NCBI GenBank assembly: GCA_015232735.1
Contig: JADFZC010000034.1
Location: 1,921 to 13,239 of the forward strand
Length of the DNA stretch: 11,319 nucleotides
DNA from: Oligoflexales bacterium
GTDB taxonomy: Bacteria; Bdellovibrionota; Oligoflexia; Oligoflexales; Oligoflexaceae
Reading direction: 5' to 3'
Of the stretch, positions 1 to 4,992 are shown piece after piece; the stretch's first letter is position 1, and each line of letters opens with the position of its first letter. The notes below the pieces were generated by a model. It was not told the DNA's origin. It ran no database searches and was given only the letters and a program-made list of their open reading frames with translations. The position numbers and the translations under genes were made by a program.

Positions 1-303
1 ATGAAATATTGATATTTCGTGAAAGATCATTTGATTACTTTCGTTTACCGTGCTGGTGAAATATTGATATTTCGTGAAAGATCGTTTGATTACTTTCGTT
101 TACCGTGCTGATGAAATATTGATATTTCGTGAAAGATCATTTGATTACTTTCGTTTACCGTGCTGATGAAATGTTGATATTTCGTGAAAGATCGCTTGAT
201 TACTTTCGTTTACCGTGCTGATGAAATATTGATATTTCGTGAAAGATCATTTGATTACTTTCGTTTACCGTGCTGGTGAAATATTGATATTTCGTGAAAG
301 ATC
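1..303 (-). repeat. Tandem array of a 55-bp unit, five full copies plus a partial one
   Basis: The unit starting TGAAATATTGATATTTCGTG begins at 2, 57, 112, 167, 222 and 277, an exact 55-bp period; the last copy breaks off after GATC near 303. Copies differ at only a few positions: GATCATTT, GATCGTTT or GATCGCTT; GCTGGTG or GCTGATG; ATATT or ATGTT. The unit length is not a multiple of three and the units contain stop codons, so this is not coding. Read on the minus strand, each unit contains GATCTTTCACGAAAT, which matches the tail of the composite hairpin element directly to its right, so the array looks like a local amplification of that element. The array runs to the left window edge and may be longer. 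Confidence 0.93.
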
Positions 304-357
304 CTATGCTCACTTCGTTCGCCAGGATACGTCTCTGGCGCTGAAAGCGCCAGAGAC
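300..357 (-). repeat. Composite hairpin repeat, copy 1
   Basis: Two adjacent inverted repeats. At 301-328 ATCCT and AGGAT enclose an imperfect inner helix; at 331-357 a perfect 12-bp stem (GTCTCTGGCGCT with AGCGCCAGAGAC) closes on a 3-base loop. The same two-part design recurs at 2147-2230 and 10178-10234, there on the plus strand. On the minus strand this copy continues into GATCTTTCACGAAAT, the first unit of the neighbouring tandem array. There is no T-run directly after the stem, so it is not a classical terminator. It resembles REP/MITE-type intergenic elements in design; no transposase is seen nearby. Confidence 0.85.
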
Positions 358-365
358 TAATTAAT

Positions 366-393
366 TTGATATTCAAAAATTTGTGGGTTATCT
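366..393 (+). promoter_or_regulatory. Possible promoter for the 40-aa basic protein gene
   Basis: TTGATA (366-371) and TTATCT (388-393) are separated by 16 bases and lie about 60 bases before the start codon at 456, just beyond the repeat region. The match to a sigma-70 promoter is moderate and the stretch is AT-rich, so chance matches are likely. Confidence 0.3.
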
Positions 394-455
394 ATACACT
401 CATATTTTTATTGGTTTTAACAAAACTTTGGCAGAGATAAGCAAAAGGAGTAATC

Positions 456-578
456 ATGGCCAGAATAAGACCTGTTAACAAAAAACCTTCAAAGTCAGCA
501 CGCAAAAAGGCGAAAGCCAAAATCAGGGTTTTAAGAAAAAAGAGGCTTAACAGACATGGACGTAATTCCAAACTTTAA
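456..578 (+). CDS. Small, highly basic 40-aa protein of unknown function
   Basis: ATG at 456 follows AGGAG (446-450) at a spacing of 5, and the frame runs to TAA at 576-578. The 40-residue product begins MARIRPVNKKPSKSARKKAK. It has 8 Arg and 10 Lys (45% basic), one His and no acidic residue. The strong ribosome binding site and the extreme, even charge make it very unlikely to be chance. Composition is like small ribosomal proteins (L34, L36, bTHX) or nucleic-acid-compacting peptides, but I see none of their signature sequences: no zinc ligands (no Cys at all) and no L34 or Thx motif. Binding to RNA or DNA is the reasonable inference. It stands alone between the left repeat region and a convergent lipoprotein gene. 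Confidence 0.75.
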   Translation: MARIRPVNKKPSKSARKKAKAKIRVLRKKRLNRHGRNSKL

Positions 579-588
579 GTGGTCTTGG

Positions 589-647
589 CAGTCTTCCAAA
601 TTAATTTAAAATAATTTTTTGCTTGTAAGATGAAAACTGGAAGACTG
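589..647. other. Perfect 10-bp inverted repeat in a convergent gap
   Basis: CAGTCTTCCA (589-598) and TGGAAGACTG (638-647) are exact inverted copies around a 39-base AT-rich loop that contains TTTAAAATAATTTTTTG. It lies between the stop of the 40-aa gene (578) and the stop of the convergent lipoprotein gene (663). It could end transcription from both sides or stabilise a 3' end; the loop is long for an intrinsic terminator. Confidence 0.45.
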
Positions 648-662
648 TATGTGGTGTCTGTA

Positions 663-965
663 CTACTGTTCATCGCAGAATTTTATTTGAGTGATTGTCC
701 TGGGATTCCCCAGGTGTTCAACAGATAGGTCGGTGTAACGAAATTTCATAAGAGAAACTTTTTTTGCATATTCTAGGGTGGTTTGAAGCCGACAATCCTG
801 CTTGTTGGTAACATAGTTTCTAGCACATACCGGGATGTATTCCTTGTCTACTTTGCCGGCGCGCTGCGGGTCCGGTTCAAGATACCATTCACATTTTTTT
901 CTGTGTTCCGGGTCACAGCCTGTTAGAAGTGGAAAGAACAACAAAAAAATTATGAGCAATTTCAT
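663..965 (-). CDS. Small cysteine-containing lipoprotein, function unknown
   Basis: The 100-residue product starts with a short positive end and a hydrophobic run (residues 3-14) leading to the lipobox LTGC, so cleavage before Cys17 and lipid attachment are expected. Asp18 follows the lipid Cys; in E. coli an Asp at this place keeps lipoproteins in the inner membrane, though this rule is not universal. The mature part has four more cysteines (25, 47, 58, 97), enough for two disulfides, and is polar with no other membrane segment. The ATG at 965 is preceded by AGGGGGGTAGG, a G-rich ribosome binding site. A good promoter candidate lies about 75 bases upstream. I do not recognise the family. It is transcribed towards the 40-aa gene and away from the aspartoacylase-type gene. 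Confidence 0.8.
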   Translation of the reverse strand: MKLLIIFLLFFPLLTGCDPEHRKKCEWYLEPDPQRAGKVDKEYIPVCARNYVTNKQDCRLQTTLEYAKKVSLMKFRYTDLSVEHLGNPRTITQIKFCDEQ

Positions 966-1041
966 CCTACCCCCCTATTAGGGTTAAAATGGTAAAAAAA
1001 ACACATGAAAAACGATTTCTCTGAAAAGATGAAAAAAAAAA

Positions 1042-1069
1042 ATTATAATAGTTATTATCCATATGCAAA
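1042..1069 (-). promoter_or_regulatory. Promoter candidate for the lipoprotein gene
   Basis: On the minus strand TTTGCA (1064-1069) and a perfect TATAAT (1042-1047) are 16 bases apart, followed by a long T-run. They lie 75-105 bases upstream of the lipoprotein start in the 179-base divergent gap. The plus strand also reads TATAAT (1044-1049) but lacks a convincing -35 box, so I assign this to the minus strand. Confidence 0.5.
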
Positions 1070-1144
1070 GAATTCTCTTTTCCATTATCTCATTTGAATC
1101 TGTTTTCGGAAAGCATGTGTGTTTGAAAGCAAGAGGTCTATGCC

Positions 1145-2143
1145 ATGATTTTTCAACTGAAAGATGAACTCCACAAATTTGACAGTTTTCAAAAAAGAAA
1201 ACATAGTCGGTTAATTATTGAAAAATTATGTGATTTTGGCTTTTTGGTCATCCCAAACGAAAGAATGGAGATACCAAGAAATTGTGAAAAGACAATACCA
1301 TTGACTTTTATGGCACTTGTCCATGGCAATGAAGTTGGAGGAATAGCTGTTCTGAATGATCTTTTGGACGTGATAGGAAACGGTTCTTTCAGATTACATA
1401 TTCCCTTTGCGGTGTTGATTGGGAATCTTTCAGCTGCTTATAAAAATAAGCGTTTTATTGACAGGGATTTGAATAGGAGTTTTCTGAGGGACAATGTTGA
1501 TTCGTGTGAGGATGAGAGGGCAAGGGAACTTGAAAAAATATTGGCTAAAACTCTCTACCTGATGGATTTTCATCAAACTTCACAGCACAGTGAAACATCG
1601 TTTTTTATCGGACCGTACACGAGTGAGGGACTTGATTTTGTGCTGGCAAGCGCTCCCCGCCTTCCAATAGTTACACACTGGAATGACGTGTTTTCTGATG
1701 AGGGACGATGTTCGGATGAATATGTAAATTTATCTGGAGGATATGGATTTACTATCGAATTGGGACAGAATGGCTTTTCACCAAATCAGATTTCCATGGG
1801 GGTATATACCGGTCTAGGTGCGATAAACTATGTTCAAAATGGATTGATTCAAAAAATCCCAAAGAAAATAAGGAGAAGAAAGAAAAATATTGGGGGATTG
1901 TTTACATGGAGCCAGGTTGTTTCTACAAATTGTGGAAGAGCTGTCCTTGACCCGGGATGGTATAATTTTAAAAATGTCATCAAGGGGGAAAGGCTGGGAG
2001 AATCCGATGGGGTTCCCATATTGGCAGAGTCAAACGGTGCCATGCTTTTCCCAGTATATGGAGATCGTGCCACTTTAAAACAATCAGCGGAACTTTGCCG
2101 AATCATTAGACCAATAACTTTTGCAGATATTGAAAAGGAATAG
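1145..2143 (+). CDS. Succinylglutamate desuccinylase/aspartoacylase family zinc deacylase
   Basis: The 332-residue protein carries the M14-like AstE/AspA signature. HGNE (60-63) supplies zinc ligands His60 and Glu63, DRDLNR (106-111) is the substrate-carboxylate binding stretch, DFHQT (141-145) supplies the third ligand His143, and TIELGQNGF (203-211) holds the likely catalytic Glu205. A C-terminal beta domain follows from about 250. All key residues are present, so an active amide hydrolase removing an acyl group from an amino acid or similar compound is expected. The exact substrate cannot be read from the sequence, and no arginine-catabolism (ast) genes are adjacent. ATG at 1145 is preceded by AGAGG (about 8 bases). 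The stop lies 3 bases before the second hairpin repeat, and the next gene is in the same direction 105 bases on, possibly co-transcribed through the repeat. Confidence 0.88.
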   Translation: MIFQLKDELHKFDSFQKRKHSRLIIEKLCDFGFLVIPNERMEIPRNCEKTIPLTFMALVHGNEVGGIAVLNDLLDVIGNGSFRLHIPFAVLIGNLSAAYKNKRFIDRDLNRSFLRDNVDSCEDERARELEKILAKTLYLMDFHQTSQHSETSFFIGPYTSEGLDFVLASAPRLPIVTHWNDVFSDEGRCSDEYVNLSGGYGFTIELGQNGFSPNQISMGVYTGLGAINYVQNGLIQKIPKKIRRRKKNIGGLFTWSQVVSTNCGRAVLDPGWYNFKNVIKGERLGESDGVPILAESNGAMLFPVYGDRATLKQSAELCRIIRPITFADIEKE

Positions 2144-2146
2144 TTA

Positions 2147-2230
2147 GTCGCTGGCGCGAAAGCGCCAGCAGACGTATCCTGGCGAGCGTCAGCTCGCATA
2201 GGATCTGTCACGAAATTTATACAAAATCAG
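2147..2230 (+). repeat. Composite hairpin repeat, copy 2
   Basis: Hairpin 1 (2150-2169) is GCTGGCGC and GCGCCAGC around a GAAA tetraloop, extended by GTC/GAC with one bulged A (2147-2173). Hairpin 2 (2176-2204) is ATCCT and AGGAT around a perfectly paired GCGAGC/GCTCGC with loop GTCA. The tail GATCTGTCACGAAATTTATA matches copy 1 (GATCTTTCACGAAAT) and resembles copy 3 (GATCTCCCCGAAACTTA). It fills the gap between two same-direction genes and ends just before the ribosome binding site of the second, so it would form part of that leader if the genes are co-transcribed. Confidence 0.88.
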
Positions 2231-2235
2231 GATTC

Positions 2236-2241
2236 AAGGAG
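2236..2241 (+). promoter_or_regulatory. Ribosome binding site that selects a TTG start
   Basis: AAGGAG ends 7 bases before TTG at 2249 and only 1 base before GTG at 2243. Normal spacing favours the TTG, giving a product two residues shorter than the longest reading frame. Confidence 0.6.
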
Positions 2242-2248
2242 AGTGGTT

Positions 2249-3475
2249 TTGATTAATTCGATACCAATAATATTGTTTTTAATTTTGATCACCGAAGCTG
2301 GTTTTTCAGCTGGTGGAGATATCTTACCAAAAGGCAATGCAATACTGGCTCCAGGTGAAAAATATAATCCTAAGGCAAAGAAACAAAAGAAAGAGCAAGA
2401 GAGTTCTGCAAATTGCCCTTTTGCGTTTAGGGATTCAAGTCCATCTGAATCAGTTTTATCAAGGGATGGCAATACGCTGTTTGTTCTTATTCGGGATAAA
2501 GGAGACAATAAGGCGGGAAAAAATGAGAAACAGGCTCTTCTCATGGTGGATCTGATAAGCGGTAAATACATAAAAAGGGCCAGTATGACGTTATTGAAAA
2601 GGACTGTAATGGTTTCTCATGGAGATCCAGTATACGGAATAAGTTTTATGGCATTTAATAACGGGGCAAACAACTATTGTCTGATGGGAAATGCCGAAGG
2701 AGTCGGTATTTCTTTTGAAAACAAGCAAAAATTGGCAAAGACATATCCGCTTTCATCATACAAGGTACTTTATACCCCTTATGGAAAAGTGGTGGCTGAC
2801 TTGAAGCTTGGAATTATTAAACTCATAGATATTGTTTCATTGCAAAGCAAAGTCGACGCTGAATTTAATAAATCTGAAGCCCCTGTTTACTTTGATTCAA
2901 TCAATAGGACAATGATAACATTCGGGGAAAAATCATTTGATGTCTTAAAGATATATAACAAAAATTTTACAAGCCCGATAAGACAATTGAAAGTATCAAG
3001 GGAATATAGGATTGTTCAGGATAATGAGCAATTTTTATTATTAAAACCTGAAAAATCAGGCAATTCTCTATCAGTAAATATTACTGAGTTTGGTGTTAAT
3101 ACGGACAAGTCAGACAGGGTGGATGTTTGGTATAACCTTAAATTTCCAGCGAAATACAGATTTGATTTGATTAATTTCAAGGCGATTATAGATAAAAATA
3201 TTCTGATAGCACATAGCAACATATCAGTTAAAGAAAGTTATTTGGACAGAGGGGCCATATATGATTATAAAACCTCTGCAAAGATTTCTGAGATTGATAT
3301 CCCTCAAAAACAGCAGGTATCTGAGGTTATCATTTCATCAGACCGTACAGAGGCGGTTTTCCTGATCAGACAGCAGGATACGGATGATCTTCTTTCGATA
3401 AAAATATTCACTTTTTCAGATAGTAGATGGAAGGATTTTCCTATTGATATTAAGACATTAAATAAACAGCACTAG
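2249..3475 (+). CDS. Secreted protein of unknown function, probably beta-propeller-like
   Basis: The product (408 residues from TTG 2249; 410 from GTG 2243) starts with a hydrophobic segment covering roughly residues 3-20, a signal peptide or anchor, so it is predicted to be exported. A lysine-rich linker (NPKAKKQKKEQE, near residue 40-50) follows. The rest is rich in alternating hydrophobic strands separated by short polar turns. Examples are LSRDGNTLFVLIRD followed by LLMVDLISGK near the start, and VSEVIISSDRTEAVFLIR near the end. This spacing of strand pairs resembles blades of WD40/YVTN-type propellers, but I see no exact repeat motif, so the fold is inference. No catalytic motif is seen. 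It lies downstream of the deacylase gene with a hairpin repeat between. Its stop codon overlaps that of smpB on the other strand. Confidence 0.78.
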   Translation: MINSIPIILFLILITEAGFSAGGDILPKGNAILAPGEKYNPKAKKQKKEQESSANCPFAFRDSSPSESVLSRDGNTLFVLIRDKGDNKAGKNEKQALLMVDLISGKYIKRASMTLLKRTVMVSHGDPVYGISFMAFNNGANNYCLMGNAEGVGISFENKQKLAKTYPLSSYKVLYTPYGKVVADLKLGIIKLIDIVSLQSKVDAEFNKSEAPVYFDSINRTMITFGEKSFDVLKIYNKNFTSPIRQLKVSREYRIVQDNEQFLLLKPEKSGNSLSVNITEFGVNTDKSDRVDVWYNLKFPAKYRFDLINFKAIIDKNILIAHSNISVKESYLDRGAIYDYKTSAKISEIDIPQKQQVSEVIISSDRTEAVFLIRQQDTDDLLSIKIFTFSDSRWKDFPIDIKTLNKQH

Positions 3476-3948
3476 CGTTTTTTCATCGCCTTTGAGATTT
3501 CCCTTACAGCATCCTTTTCTTTTGATGATTCTCTTTTATCGTGGAGCTTCTTTCCTTTCGCCATAGCTATTTCCACTTTGATAGTACTGTCTTTAAAATA
3601 TATTTTAATAGGGACTATTGAATTACCCTTATCGGAAAAAAATCTTGACATTGATTTTATTTCTTTTTTATGAAGCAATAATCTTCTATCTCTTGTTTCT
3701 AAGTGATTATTAATATTTCCATGAGAGTAATGACCTATATGAACTTCTTTCAAATAGGCTTCATATCTATTCGTAATTTCTACCCATCCATCCTGAAGAT
3801 TTACTTTTCCCGCCCTGAGTGCCTTGACCTCTGTACCGCGCAGTTCCATGCCGGCTTCAAAGCTTTCCCCGATTTCATATTCATGAAATGCCTTGCGATT
3901 TTTGCTTATAACTTTTATTCCGGTGTTTTTCGTAATAGTATCCTCCAC
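3472..3948 (-). CDS. smpB: SsrA-binding protein SmpB
   Basis: SmpB binds tmRNA and delivers it to stalled ribosomes for trans-translation. Family features are clear: KNRKAFHEYEI (16-26), the core ELRGTEVKALRAGKVNL (35-51), RRLLLHKKEI (88-97), VPIKIYF (112-118), and the C-terminal GKKLHDKRESSKEKDAVRE (132-150), which enters the mRNA channel. Numbering assumes a GTG start at 3948, giving 158 residues, near the normal length. No ribosome binding site precedes that GTG. Instead GGAGG lies within codons 1-3 and is spaced 5 bases from an in-frame ATT at 3936-3934, which would give a product starting MTKNTGIKV, much like usual SmpB N-termini. The stop (TAG, complement of 3472-3474) overlaps the convergent gene's TAG in the palindrome CTAG. 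No tmRNA gene was recognised nearby. Confidence 0.96.
   Translation of the reverse strand: MEDTITKNTGIKVISKNRKAFHEYEIGESFEAGMELRGTEVKALRAGKVNLQDGWVEITNRYEAYLKEVHIGHYSHGNINNHLETRDRRLLLHKKEIKSMSRFFSDKGNSIVPIKIYFKDSTIKVEIAMAKGKKLHDKRESSKEKDAVREISKAMKKR
3942..3946 (-). promoter_or_regulatory. Shine-Dalgarno sequence inside the first codons of the apparent smpB frame
   Basis: Minus strand GGAGG at 3946-3942 overlaps the apparent GTG start (3948-3946). The next in-frame triplet at proper spacing is ATT (3936-3934). No ATG, GTG or TTG in frame lies 5-10 bases downstream. Confidence 0.5.
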
Positions 3949-3993
3949 TATCGATATAAGAGAACATAAGGCTGTAAGAGAATTTAGACATAA

Positions 3994-4992
3994 ATGAAGA
4001 AAAGACCAACAGGAAAGATTGAAAATGATGACAATTACAGGTCAATTGGCAAACCTGTACAAAGTTCCTCATCGGGGGAACGAGTGGATAGGTATCTGGC
4101 GAAAAATTTTCCATTTTATTCAAGAGCTGAGTGGCAGAAAAAGATCAGGGAGGGAACTCTCATAGTCAACAGTCTTTCTGTAGAACCGGCTTATAAAATA
4201 AAAGAAGGTGACGAGCTTCATATTTATCGTCCCATAACGGAAGAACCTGAAGTTGATAGGGGTATTGAGGTTATTTGGGAGGAGAAGGGAGTCATGGCTG
4301 TCTTTAAACCAAGTTCTCTGCCGATGCATGAAAGCGGACCTTATAGAAAGAATACTTTTTTCAGTCTTGTAAAGGAAAAGTTTGGAGATGAATGGGCGTC
4401 AGTTCATAGACTTGACCATGAGACAAGTGGAATTGTTATCTGCGGAAATACACATTATATCAGAGACAATCTCTCGAGGCAGTGGGCAAGTAGAGATGTA
4501 AAGAAGGAGTATTTGGCCATTGTCAGAGGATCTCCTGAAAGCAATTACTTTTTGGAATCAGGTCCTATCGGTGATCTTAAGGAAAGCGCGATCAGAATAA
4601 AAAAGTGGGTTGTTACCGGAGGGCTTTCTGCGCAGACCTTTTTTGAGGTTTTGGAAAAAAAAGAAGGTTTTTCACTCCTTAAGGCCATCCCAAAAACAGG
4701 CAGGACAAATCAGATAAGGATTCATGCAGCTTATAATGGATTTCCTTTGGTGGGCGATAAATTGTACAATCCTGATGAAAATGTTTTTCTTGAATATTTT
4801 GAAAAAAAGAAGTTGACTGATTCAATTCTTGAAAAGACTGGATTTCATAGGCTGTGTCTTCACGCGAGTCGTCTTGAGCTGACACATCCAATAACCCAGA
4901 AGAGGTGTGTTATTGAATGTGAAATGGCTCCTGATATGAAGGCATTCTGGAAAGCTATAGCTATAGATTTTCAATCAAGCCATTTAATATAG
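3994..4992 (+). CDS. RluA-family RNA pseudouridine synthase with S4 domain
   Basis: This enzyme converts uridine to pseudouridine in rRNA or tRNA. The 332-residue chain has a short Ser-rich N-terminus, then an S4 RNA-binding domain (about 29-80; ERVDRYLAKNFPFYSRAEWQ). The catalytic domain follows, with HRLDHETSG (138-146), where Asp141 is the expected catalytic residue. TGRTNQIRIH (235-244) and the C-terminal FHRLCLHA (284-291) complete the RluA family set, so it should be active. Whether the target is an RluD-, RluC- or TruC-like site cannot be told from the sequence. ATG at 3994 has only a weak AAGAGAA upstream. It is divergent from smpB with a gap of about 45 bases holding both promoters. 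Its 3' end overlaps the end of glgP by 22 bases on the other strand. Confidence 0.92.
   Translation: MKKRPTGKIENDDNYRSIGKPVQSSSSGERVDRYLAKNFPFYSRAEWQKKIREGTLIVNSLSVEPAYKIKEGDELHIYRPITEEPEVDRGIEVIWEEKGVMAVFKPSSLPMHESGPYRKNTFFSLVKEKFGDEWASVHRLDHETSGIVICGNTHYIRDNLSRQWASRDVKKEYLAIVRGSPESNYFLESGPIGDLKESAIRIKKWVVTGGLSAQTFFEVLEKKEGFSLLKAIPKTGRTNQIRIHAAYNGFPLVGDKLYNPDENVFLEYFEKKKLTDSILEKTGFHRLCLHASRLELTHPITQKRCVIECEMAPDMKAFWKAIAIDFQSSHLI

Noticed and set aside
1..303. CRISPR array
   Set aside because: The 55-bp units are near-identical over their whole length and abut directly; there are no unique spacers and no cas genes.
2147..2173. Intrinsic terminator after the deacylase gene
   Set aside because: The stem is strong but no T-run follows; the same hairpin recurs at other loci as part of a larger repeat, so the repeat explains it better.
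1849..2571. Antisense open frames at 1849-2211 and 2227-2571
   Set aside because: They lie opposite the deacylase and propeller-like genes, lack ribosome binding sites, and partly arise from the hairpin repeat; composition is not protein-like.
3949..3993. tmRNA gene (ssrA) next to smpB
   Set aside because: The gap to the next gene is only 45 bases, and no tmRNA-like ends or tag reading frame were seen anywhere near.
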